Shown in pieces: positions 1 to 7,008 of a stretch of 16,698 nt of DNA. The position numbers and the translations under genes were made by a program. The notes below the pieces were generated by a model. That model was given only the letters and a program-made list of their open reading frames with translations, was not told the origin of the DNA and made no database searches. Position 1 is the first letter of the stretch. Each line of letters opens with the position of its first letter. The DNA is from Myxococcales bacterium (lineage in GTDB: Bacteria; Myxococcota; Myxococcia; Myxococcales; Myxococcaceae). The stretch lies in assembly GCA_003153055.1 (NCBI GenBank), contig PMBV01000360.1, positions 1 to 16,698 of the forward strand, in the 5' to 3' direction.

Positions 1-155
1 TTGGTGACATTGCTGGGGACCCTCGCTCACCTCGCCCATGGTCGAGGGGCTGGTTGTTTTCGCCCATGCGAGCGGCATCACCCCGCCCACCCTCGTCAAG
101 GCGCCTCTCCGCGTGACCCTCCATCACCTGGACTCGACTGAGTATGCTTGGCCCC

Positions 156-602
156 ATGCCCAAGCTCGATCTCTCCTCGGTACAAGAAGTCGTCGGCAGC
201 CGCTACCCCTCGCCCCACGACGTGCCGTGCAGGGGCCGCCGGTATCAGCGGCTCGCGGCGGCAGGAGGCCTCGCCCACCTTGGCGTGACGATGGTGCGGC
301 TCCCGCCCGGGGCCTGGTCCAGCCAGCGGCACTGGCACGCGCTGGAGGACGAGTTCCTCTACGTCGTCTCGGGCGAAGTGCTGGTGGCCAGTGACGCCGG
401 CGAGGAGCGGGCGAGCGGCGGAGATTGCTACGCCTGGCCGGCGGGGGTCCGCGACGGCCATTGCGTGAAGAACATCGGCACCACCGAGGCCGTGCTCCTG
501 GCGATGAGCAGCAAAGAGGCCCTGGACCACGGCGAGTACCCCGACCTCGACCTGAAATTCACCCCTGGCGGCTACCAACACAAGGACGGCACGCCCTACT
601 GA
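156..602 (+). CDS. Cupin-domain protein (single-domain small-barrel)
   Basis: Product of 148 aa. It shows both cupin motifs. Motif 1 at about residues 52-73 contains His59-Trp-His61, then Glu66 and a glycine at 73. Motif 2 at about 89-106 contains a G-x5-P stretch, then His102 and Asn106. These His/Glu residues would bind one divalent metal in a beta-barrel. Members of this family are small cytosolic proteins, and their substrate is usually unknown. The C-terminus (YPDLDLKF, then GGYQHKDGTPY) is a conserved-looking tail outside the barrel. The start at 156 (MPKLDL) fits the family better than the ATG at 144; neither has a convincing Shine-Dalgarno sequence, so the start is uncertain by 4 residues. 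The gene converges on the GH16 gene with 11 bp between stop codons. No specific reaction can be assigned. Confidence 0.88.
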   Translation: MPKLDLSSVQEVVGSRYPSPHDVPCRGRRYQRLAAAGGLAHLGVTMVRLPPGAWSSQRHWHALEDEFLYVVSGEVLVASDAGEERASGGDCYAWPAGVRDGHCVKNIGTTEAVLLAMSSKEALDHGEYPDLDLKFTPGGYQHKDGTPY

Positions 603-613
603 CGGCCGGGCCC

Positions 614-1666
614 CTACTTCTTCTGGAAGACGCGCACGTAGTCGATTTCATACCGCGCGGGAAACGGCGTCGAGGCCGGGTCGCCCCCGTTGTCGCCGCC
701 GATGGCGAGGTTGAGAATGAGAGAATGCGGCTGGCGGAACGGGCTCGTCCCGTCTGGGTTGAGCATGCTGCCCAGGGACACCGAGTTGAGCAGGGTGCCA
801 TCGACGGAGAGGGCGATGGTCTGGTCGTCCCAGTCCATTCTCCACACGTGGAAGCGAGTCGCCCATCCAGCCCCCAGGCTCGAGACGGCCTTGGTCGAGG
901 AGTCCCACTTCGCGACCCAGCGGGTGCTGGTGCCGCAGGCGACGTTGGCGAGCAGTGACCCCCGGTAGTACTCCATGATGTCGATCTCACCGTTCGACGG
1001 CCACTCACCGCTCTGCCCCAGGGTCCACCACGCGGGCCACAGTCCCGAGCCTGTGGGGATGCGCGCCCGCATCTCGAGGCGGCCGTACTTCCAAGCGTGA
1101 AGCCCGGAGGTGAGCACGCTGGCCGAGGTGTACTGGGCGTACTGTCGGGAGAGCTTCCAGTCGCTGCTGCCCGCCTGGTAGCTGGGGTTGGCGACCTGCT
1201 CCTGTCGAGCTTCGAGCACCAACAGCCCGTCATGCACCGAGGCATTGTCCGCCTGGTACCACTGGGCCTCGTGGTTGCGGACGAGGCCTCGCTCGAACGT
1301 CCAGTTCCGTGGGTCGGGGGCCCCGGCGACGTCGAACTCGTCGGACCACGCCAGCGTGTACCCAGGAGGAACCTCGATGCCCGCGTCGTCGTGGGTCTGT
1401 CCGGCGTCCGTGGGACCTCCGTCCGGGCTCCCACCGTCTCGTGCGGGCCCGCCGTCCCCATCACCACCGCTGCCGGCGTCGCGCGCCCCTCCGTCCACCG
1501 GAGTCATCCCCGCGTCGACGATGCTCGCGTCCCCGGGCTGCGCCGAGCCCGAGTCGGGCCTCGCGTGTCCGCCGTCCTCCGGCTCGGACCTCTCCGGGCC
1601 GAGGCATGCCGCCATCAGCACCGCGAAGGCGACCGTCGGGAGTCTCCAGGCGTGGTTGAAGCACAT
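614..1666 (-). CDS. GH16 beta-glucanase (laminarinase-like) lipoprotein
   Basis: Product of 350 aa. Residues 1-21 are a lipoprotein signal: a basic start, a hydrophobic stretch and the lipobox LMAAC with Cys21 as lipidation site. Residues 24-97 form a low-complexity linker rich in Asp, Gly and Pro (repeated DGG, PDGG, DAG), a style common in myxobacterial surface lipoproteins. Residues 101-350 are a glycoside hydrolase family 16 domain. Its catalytic motif E-I-D-I-M-E has nucleophile Glu227, Asp229 and acid/base Glu232. GH16 enzymes of this type cleave beta-1,3 or mixed-linkage beta-glucans, so this is probably a surface-anchored enzyme for fungal or algal glucan. The longer frame reaching 1987 was trimmed to 1666 because the lipoprotein signal starts there and AAAGGTGA lies 8 nt upstream. 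It is divergent from feoA. Confidence 0.93.
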   Translation of the reverse strand: MCFNHAWRLPTVAFAVLMAACLGPERSEPEDGGHARPDSGSAQPGDASIVDAGMTPVDGGARDAGSGGDGDGGPARDGGSPDGGPTDAGQTHDDAGIEVPPGYTLAWSDEFDVAGAPDPRNWTFERGLVRNHEAQWYQADNASVHDGLLVLEARQEQVANPSYQAGSSDWKLSRQYAQYTSASVLTSGLHAWKYGRLEMRARIPTGSGLWPAWWTLGQSGEWPSNGEIDIMEYYRGSLLANVACGTSTRWVAKWDSSTKAVSSLGAGWATRFHVWRMDWDDQTIALSVDGTLLNSVSLGSMLNPDGTSPFRQPHSLILNLAIGGDNGGDPASTPFPARYEIDYVRVFQKK

Positions 1667-1877
1667 TGTCCGCGTCACCTTTCGAGTCTCCAGGCCGAGC
1701 CCGCGCGGAAAGGGAGAGTTCGCCGAGCACTTCGGGTCAGTCGCGGAGTGACGCCCGGGCAGCCTCTGGCTCCGAGGTATTTCGGGGCCTTCGACCTCTT
1801 CGCCCGTTACCAATGACGAGACCATGGGCCTTCGGGTTGGCGGTGGTGGTCGTACTTGGGCTACATGGAGAGGGTCG

Positions 1878-2111
1878 ATGATGACGTTGGCCACGCTCGA
1901 AGTAGGCACGACCGCTCCGGTTCGCGCGTTGCGCCTTCCGGAGCGCGAGGCCACGTGGCTCCGGGCGGTGGGCCTGTACGAGGGCATTCAGGTGACGCCG
2001 CTGAGGTTCGCGCCGCTGGGCGGGCCGGTGCACTTGCGCACCTCCACCGGGGCCGAGCTGGCCATCGACCTCGACCTGGCCCGGGCCGTCGATGTCGGAG
2101 GCGGCCCTTGA
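1878..2111 (+). CDS. feoA: FeoA-domain ferrous iron transport protein
   Basis: Product of 77 aa, the usual size for FeoA. It is a small SH3-like cytosolic protein that accompanies the FeoB transporter and is thought to modulate it. The sequence has the expected pattern: a conserved LxxLxVG start, then a region of LRAVGLYEGIQVTPLRFAPLGGPVHL type in which Gly32, Leu33 and Gly36 match the FeoA core, ending in a hydrophobic strand before Asp-Val. Two ATGs lie in tandem at 1878 and 1881. GGAGAGG at 1867-1873 is 4 nt from the first and 7 nt from the second, so the second is as likely as the first. The stop overlaps the feoB start, so the two are translationally coupled. No Fur-box-like sequence was recognised upstream. 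Confidence 0.88.
   Translation: MMTLATLEVGTTAPVRALRLPEREATWLRAVGLYEGIQVTPLRFAPLGGPVHLRTSTGAELAIDLDLARAVDVGGGP
2097..2101 (+). promoter_or_regulatory. Ribosome binding site that fixes the feoB TTG start
   Basis: GGAGG ends 6 nt before the TTG at 2108. No ATG in the feoB frame lies near, and the frame upstream of 2108 overlaps feoA and is not protein-like. This site, inside the feoA coding end, therefore decides the start. Confidence 0.75.
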
Positions 2112-4048
2112 ACGAGCTGACCCGGGTCCCTCCTCCTCCATGCGAAGAGGTCGACGACGCCGAGACTGCCGTGGTGGCGCTGGTCGGTCGCCCCAACGTC
2201 GGCAAGTCGTCGCTCTACAACCTGCTCACCGGAGCCTCGGCGCGGGTGGGCAACTTCCCCGGCATCACCGTCGACGTGCTCGAGGCCGAGGTCGAGCTCG
2301 ATGGGCTCTCCACCCGCATCGTCGATCTCCCCGGCGTCTACTCCATCGAAGGGCAGGCCGACCCGCACAGCGATGAGGGCCACTCGCGGCGCTACCTCGA
2401 CTCGCTGAAGAGCTCCGAGACTCCGCATCTCATCGCCCAGGTGCTCGATTGCACGCAGCTCGCCATGGGCCTCCGCCTGACGCTCGAGCTCCGACGCCGT
2501 GGCGTGCCGCTGGTCGTCTTGGCGTCTCAGCACGACGTGCTCCGGGCCCACGGCTCCGAGCTCGATGGGAAGGCTCTGGCCGATGGGCTGGGCGTGCCGG
2601 TGCTGGTCTTGAGCGCGCGGGAACCGGGGGTCAAGCAGCGCCTCGACACCTTCCTTGCCGACGGCCTGCGGGCACGGGCCACCCCGCCTGACGATGCCGT
2701 CGACGTTGAGAAGCTCGCCGCGAGCGTCACGGTGCCGCTGGTCGAGAGCGCAGGTCGGCGCCTCCACCCCAAGCGGCGCACCGAGCGCCTCGACGCCCTG
2801 TTCCTGCACCCGGTGCTGGCGCCCTTCCTCTTCGTCGGGCTGATGGTGCTGCTGTTCGCCTCGGTCTTTCTGGTGGCGGCGCCGGTGACGGCGGGCATCG
2901 ACGCGGTGAATCGATGGCTGGGGGCGCGCTGCGAGCTGATGCTGGGGCCCGGGCTCTTCACCTCGTTGGTGGTCGATGGGGTCCTCGGTGGGGCGGGCAC
3001 GGTGCTGTCTTTCTTGCCGCAGATCGTCGTCCTCACCATCGCCATGGAGCTCATCGAGGCGTCGGGTTACCTCGCCCGGGGCACCTTCATCGTCGACCGG
3101 GTGCTCAGGGTGGTGGGCCTGGAGGGCCGCTCCTTCGTGCCGTTGTTGACCGCCCACGCCTGCGCCGTGCCCGCCATTCAATCGGCGCGCATCATCCGCG
3201 ACCCAGGACAGCGGCTGCGCACCATTCTCGTTTTGCCCTTGATGACCTGCTCGGCCCGCATACCCACCTACGGCCTCCTGGTGGCGAGCTTCTTCGGCGA
3301 CCGCGGCGCCCTGTTCAAAGGTGCGCTCTTCGTGGGGCTGTACGCCGCCGGGGCCGTGTCGGGCTTCATCGCCTCGCTGGTGTTGGGGCGCACGGTGAAG
3401 CGGGCGGCGCACTCGATGCGGCTGGTGCTCGAGATGCCGGCCTACCGTCGCCCTCAGCCGAGGGTCGTCTTGCGGGTGGGCTTCCTGGCGGCGACCCGCT
3501 TCGTCAGAGACGTGGGCTCGGTCATTCTCATCGCCTCGGTGGTGTTGTGGGCGCTGCTCACGGTGCCCGGGCCGGGGCACGAGCAGGCGCGGGGCCTGGC
3601 GCCTCCCGACGCGTCGCCCCGGGTGCTCGCCATGCACGGCAGCGTGGCGGCCTTCGTGGGCCGTTCGCTCGAGCCAGTGATGCGCCCGGCGGGCTTCGAC
3701 TGGCGCATCAACGTGGGCCTCATCGGCTCGATGGGCACGCGGGAGCTCATGGTGGGGACGCTGGGCGTCATCTTCGGCATCGAGGGCGACGATGACGTCG
3801 CGCCCTTGGCGGATCGGCTCCGCGACGCGAAGACGGCGACAGGGGCACGGGCCTACGGAGTGCCCACCGCGCTGGCCCTGATGGCCTTCTTCGTGCTCGC
3901 CTGCCAGTGCACCAGCACCGTGGCGGCGGTTCGCCGAGAGACGCGGAGCTGGCGCTGGCCGGTCTTCGTCCTGGGCTACACCTACCTCGGGGCCTACGTG
4001 GCAGCGGTGCTGGTGTTTCAGCTCTCCCGGCTGGTCGGGCTGCAGTGA
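2108..4048 (+). CDS. feoB: Ferrous iron transporter FeoB (short form)
   Basis: Product of 646 aa from a TTG start that shares TTGA with the feoA stop. The N-terminal GTPase domain has G1 GRPNVGKS (27-34), G2 Thr54 in PGITVD, G3 DLPG (73-76) and G5 SA (169-170). At G4 the usual N-x-x-D reads SQHD (140-143). The membrane part starts near residue 236. It has the two gate segments with Cys352 (ACAVPAI) and Cys381 (CSARIP), and a late conserved region with Cys599/Cys601 followed by RRETRSWRWP. Several hydrophobic helices are visible. FeoB moves Fe(II) across the inner membrane, powered or gated by nucleotide hydrolysis. E. coli FeoB is 773 aa. Here the helical linker between the G domain and the first helix is only about 45 residues, roughly half the usual size. 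No feoC follows. The hybrid kinase gene converges on it, 12 bp away. Confidence 0.96.
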   Translation: MNELTRVPPPPCEEVDDAETAVVALVGRPNVGKSSLYNLLTGASARVGNFPGITVDVLEAEVELDGLSTRIVDLPGVYSIEGQADPHSDEGHSRRYLDSLKSSETPHLIAQVLDCTQLAMGLRLTLELRRRGVPLVVLASQHDVLRAHGSELDGKALADGLGVPVLVLSAREPGVKQRLDTFLADGLRARATPPDDAVDVEKLAASVTVPLVESAGRRLHPKRRTERLDALFLHPVLAPFLFVGLMVLLFASVFLVAAPVTAGIDAVNRWLGARCELMLGPGLFTSLVVDGVLGGAGTVLSFLPQIVVLTIAMELIEASGYLARGTFIVDRVLRVVGLEGRSFVPLLTAHACAVPAIQSARIIRDPGQRLRTILVLPLMTCSARIPTYGLLVASFFGDRGALFKGALFVGLYAAGAVSGFIASLVLGRTVKRAAHSMRLVLEMPAYRRPQPRVVLRVGFLAATRFVRDVGSVILIASVVLWALLTVPGPGHEQARGLAPPDASPRVLAMHGSVAAFVGRSLEPVMRPAGFDWRINVGLIGSMGTRELMVGTLGVIFGIEGDDDVAPLADRLRDAKTATGARAYGVPTALALMAFFVLACQCTSTVAAVRRETRSWRWPVFVLGYTYLGAYVAAVLVFQLSRLVGLQ

Positions 4049-4060
4049 CCGCCCCGGCCC

Positions 4061-6547
4061 TTAGGGGCTGGCCGACCGCGCCTCGTCGAGCACCTGACGA
4101 ACCTTGCGGGTCAGCTCGGCAGACGAGAAGGGCTTGCCGATGAAACGCGTGCCTGGGTCGAGCACCCCCCGGTGGATGATCGCCGCGTCGGCGTAGCCAG
4201 ACATGTAGAGCACCTTGAGGCTCGGGTTCGTCTGCGCCAGGCGCGCGGCGAGGTTCGGGCCGCTCATCTGTGGCATCACGACGTCGGTGAGCAGGAGATC
4301 GACGGCGCCGCCCCGCTCCTCGTAGAGGCGAATGGCGCTGCTCCCACTCGCCGCGCTCAACACCTGGTAGCCGGCCCCGCGGAGCACACGTTCGGCGATC
4401 CGTCGCACCGCGTCTTCGTCTTCGACCAGCAGCACGGTCTCGCTCCCGGTGGCCATCACGGGCGCCAGGTGGCTCCGGCGATCGGCAACGGGGGCGTTGA
4501 CCCGTGGGAGGTAGACCTTGAGCGTCGTCCCTCGCCCCGGTTCGCTGTACACCCAGATGTTTCCGCCACTCTGCTTGACGATGCCGTACACCGTCGACAG
4601 GCCCAGGCCCGTTCCCCTGCCTTTCTCCTTGGTGGTGAAGAAGGGCTCGAAGAGGTGAGCCTTCGTCTCGGCGTCCATGCCATGGCCGGTGTCCGTCACC
4701 GCGAGCATCACGAAGGGCCCTGGGGTGACCGAGACGTGGTGGCTGGCGAACTCTTGGTCGAGGTCGACGTTGGTCGTCTCGATGGTGAGCCGCCCTCCCT
4801 GGGGCATGGCGTCGCGCGCGTTGACCGCGAGGTTCACGATGACCTGCTCGAGCTGGCCGGGGTCCGCCACGGCGCTGCCGAGGTCGTCGGCGAGCCGCAC
4901 CTGTACGTCGATGTCTTCGCCGAGGAGCCGCCGGAGCATGCGCTCGATGTCGGTCACCACCTGGTTGAGGCTCAGCACCTCTGGCTCCAGCATCTGCTTT
5001 CGACTGAACGCCAGGAGCTGCCGGGTCAACGCCGCCGCCCGCTCTCCAGCACGCTGGATCTCGACGAGGTCGGCGCGAACCGGGTCCTCCTCGCGCATGG
5101 CTTGGGTGGCGAAGGCGGCGCAGTTGATGATGACCGAGAGGAGGTTGTTGAAGTCGTGGGCGACGCCACCCGCCAGGCGCCCGACGGCCTCGAGGCGTTG
5201 AGACATTCGCAGCTGCGCCTCGAGGCGTTCCCTCTCGGCCTCGGCTCGGGCACGCTCGGTGACGTCTCGAAAGACGCCAGCGAGGCACGGTCGACCGTCG
5301 AGGCTGACGGTCGTGGCGTTGATGTCGGCCGCGAACACCGACCCGTCCTTTCTCAGCACGGGGACTTCCACGATGAGGGAGATCTCCCGACGGATCTGCC
5401 GGGCAAACAGGTCTTCCACCTGGCCCAGCCGCTCTCGGGGGTGAATATCTCGCAGGCCAAGCGTCAACAGCTCGTCGTGAGTGTAGCCGAGCATCTCGCA
5501 GATGGTCTGGTTGGCAACCACGAAGCGCTTGGTCTCGATGTCAGCCACGAGAATGCCATCGCGGACACTCTCGGAGATGGCACGCCACGCCTCCTGAAGA
5601 CGGGCGAGCGCGTCCTCGCTCCGGTCTCGCTCAGCCTTGAGCTCGATGCTGCGCAGCGCGAAGGCCACGTCCGCCGCCACCTCTCGCAAGAGGTCGACCT
5701 CCTCGGGGGTCGAGGTCATGCCGACGGGGAGCGTGACCAGCAACACGCCGAAGACCTCTCCCTCGCTCTCCAGGCGCACCGTGGCGGCGTCCCATTCGCC
5801 CGAGTCTCCTCGCCTCACCTCGCAGCCTTCGCACAGCGAGTTGGGCTCGCTGCGGAGGAAGAGGGTGCCCTCCCGGAGCGTGCGCTTGATGCACTCGGGC
5901 ACCTGGCCGGTGCTGAGCATTCGCCGGAGCGAGCGGAGCTTCCTCAGGTCGCCCGCGTCGGCCGAGTCCAGCACTCGCCCGTCTTTGTACAGCACGATGC
6001 AACTCGAGAAGAAGCCGCGCGACTCCACCAAGAGCTCGCACGCTCGGTGAATGAGGTTCCGAAGAGAACGCTCACGGGTGATGAGTTGGTTGACGCTCCG
6101 AATGCCGCGCAGCACCGAGTTGAGATGCATGATGTGGGCTTCGTTCCGTCGGTGCGCCCGGAGCAGCTCCCACTCCCGGAGCGCGCGCTCGACCAGGTGC
6201 GGCATCGATGAGAACGTCTCCGCTGACTTGACGAGGTAGTCCAGGGCACCGGCCTTCATCGCCTCGACCGCGACCTGCTGGTCGCCGAAGCTCGTCATGA
6301 TCAACACCGGGAAGTCGCCCGCCACCGCCGGAGCGGTCAGTGCGTCCAGCGCCCGGCCGTCGGGCAGGTTCAGGTCGAGCAGCGCGATGTCGGGTGGCCT
6401 TCGCGCGATGGTGTCTCGGTACTCGCGGAGCGTCGAGGTGACGGCCACCTCGATGTGACTCCCGCTGGCCCCGAAGGCGCGGAGAATCGCCTCGGCGTGG
6501 GCCGGGTCGTCCTCCGCCACCACGATGCTCAGGCTGCGCTCGGTCAT
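4061..6547 (-). CDS. Hybrid sensor kinase/response regulator (REC-GAF-PAS-HisKA-HATPase-REC)
   Basis: Product of 828 aa with no membrane segments, so it is cytosolic. Domains in order: receiver 1 (about 5-125, Asp58 in LLDLNLP, Lys107); GAF (about 155-300); PAS (about 317-430, followed by FRDVTERARAE); HisKA (about 450-520, phospho-His464 in GGVAHDFNNLL); HATPase (N-box with Asn572/Asn576, DTGHGM from 618, GRGTGLGLS near 643-651); receiver 2 (about 703-825, Asp755 in LLLTDVVMP, Lys805). Phosphate could thus enter at the N-terminal receiver and leave from the C-terminal one. The GAF holds Cys219, Cys239 and Cys242, a possible metal or redox site. The start at 6547 is chosen over 6589 because GGGGGA lies 7 nt upstream and the receiver begins directly after it. 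It is the last gene of the kinase-receiver-hybrid set, 23 bp after the receiver gene. The output is unknown. Confidence 0.95.
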   Translation of the reverse strand: MTERSLSIVVAEDDPAHAEAILRAFGASGSHIEVAVTSTLREYRDTIARRPPDIALLDLNLPDGRALDALTAPAVAGDFPVLIMTSFGDQQVAVEAMKAGALDYLVKSAETFSSMPHLVERALREWELLRAHRRNEAHIMHLNSVLRGIRSVNQLITRERSLRNLIHRACELLVESRGFFSSCIVLYKDGRVLDSADAGDLRKLRSLRRMLSTGQVPECIKRTLREGTLFLRSEPNSLCEGCEVRRGDSGEWDAATVRLESEGEVFGVLLVTLPVGMTSTPEEVDLLREVAADVAFALRSIELKAERDRSEDALARLQEAWRAISESVRDGILVADIETKRFVVANQTICEMLGYTHDELLTLGLRDIHPRERLGQVEDLFARQIRREISLIVEVPVLRKDGSVFAADINATTVSLDGRPCLAGVFRDVTERARAEAERERLEAQLRMSQRLEAVGRLAGGVAHDFNNLLSVIINCAAFATQAMREEDPVRADLVEIQRAGERAAALTRQLLAFSRKQMLEPEVLSLNQVVTDIERMLRRLLGEDIDVQVRLADDLGSAVADPGQLEQVIVNLAVNARDAMPQGGRLTIETTNVDLDQEFASHHVSVTPGPFVMLAVTDTGHGMDAETKAHLFEPFFTTKEKGRGTGLGLSTVYGIVKQSGGNIWVYSEPGRGTTLKVYLPRVNAPVADRRSHLAPVMATGSETVLLVEDEDAVRRIAERVLRGAGYQVLSAASGSSAIRLYEERGGAVDLLLTDVVMPQMSGPNLAARLAQTNPSLKVLYMSGYADAAIIHRGVLDPGTRFIGKPFSSAELTRKVRQVLDEARSASP

Positions 6548-6554
6548 CAACGCG

Positions 6555-6560
6555 TCCCCC
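6555..6560 (-). promoter_or_regulatory. Ribosome binding site deciding the hybrid kinase start
   Basis: Read on the minus strand this is GGGGGA, 7 nt before the ATG at 6547. The in-frame ATG 14 codons upstream (6589) would sit inside the end of the preceding receiver gene and has no such site. Confidence 0.55.
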
Positions 6561-6570
6561 GGAGCGTTGC

Positions 6571-7008
6571 CTACGGGTATTCGTTCCACATCAACCAGTA
6601 GAACCCGAAGGCCTCCATCATCTTCTGGAACTTCAGGAAATCGATGGGCTTGACCAGGAAGCTCCCGGCGCCCGCCTCATAGGCTCGAACACGGTCTGTC
6701 TCGGCCGAGGAGGTCGTCAGCACGACCGTGGGAATTCGCTTGAGCGCCTCGTCAGTCTTGATGCGGTGGAGGAGCTCGAGGCCGTCGATCTTCGGCAGCC
6801 GGAGGTCGAGCAAGACGAGGTCCGGGCGCGGATGGTCGTGGGACGGCTCGACGCTGGTCGCCGAGAGGTAGTCGAGGCCCGCCTGCCCGTCTTCGAGGTG
6901 AATGAGCCGGTTCGCCACGTTGAACTCGGTGAGGCTCCTCCGAACGATCTCCGCGTGGGCGGCATCGTCCTCGACCAGCAGAATGACGACCGGAGCTCCC
7001 TTCGTCAT
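6571..7008 (-). CDS. Stand-alone receiver-domain response regulator (Rcp1 type)
   Basis: Product of 145 aa consisting of one receiver domain. Acidic pocket Glu13-Asp14-Asp15, phospho-acceptor Asp68 in VLLDLRLP, Thr98/Thr99 switch region, and Lys120-Pro121 are all present. There is no output domain. Receivers of this shape, with a long insertion before the acceptor strand (YLSATSVEPSHDHPRPD), are typically paired with phytochrome-like or PAS/Cache kinases. They act as phosphate shuttles or bind partner proteins. Its ATG overlaps the stop of the upstream kinase by 4 bp (ATGA), which indicates coupled translation and a shared stoichiometry. The hybrid kinase follows 23 bp later. The likely role, by inference, is to carry phosphate from the membrane kinase to the hybrid kinase or to a target outside the window. 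Confidence 0.94.
   Translation of the reverse strand: MTKGAPVVILLVEDDAAHAEIVRRSLTEFNVANRLIHLEDGQAGLDYLSATSVEPSHDHPRPDLVLLDLRLPKIDGLELLHRIKTDEALKRIPTVVLTTSSAETDRVRAYEAGAGSFLVKPIDFLKFQKMMEAFGFYWLMWNEYP

Noticed and set aside
38..394. 118-aa plus frame at the left edge
   Set aside because: Most of it overlaps the cupin gene in another frame and turns Arg/Pro-rich. The first 155 bases otherwise show no supported gene or promoter.
1813..1881. 22-codon hydrophobic ORF just before feoA, a possible leader peptide
   Set aside because: Third-position GC is only about 13 of 22, no ribosome binding site is seen, and its stop merely overlaps the feoA start by chance of ATGATGA.
1988..3637. 549-aa minus-strand open frame
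   Set aside because: Antisense shadow of feoB, which has clear GTPase and gate motifs.
4051..4068. GCCCC-N8-GGGGC hairpin between feoB and the hybrid kinase as a bidirectional terminator
   Set aside because: The stem is only 5 bp, in GC-rich sequence, with no T-run on either strand.
4172..6211. 679-aa plus-strand open frame
   Set aside because: It is antisense to the hybrid kinase. The minus frame has complete receiver, GAF, PAS and kinase motifs, while this one is a His/Arg/Ala-rich shadow produced by high GC.
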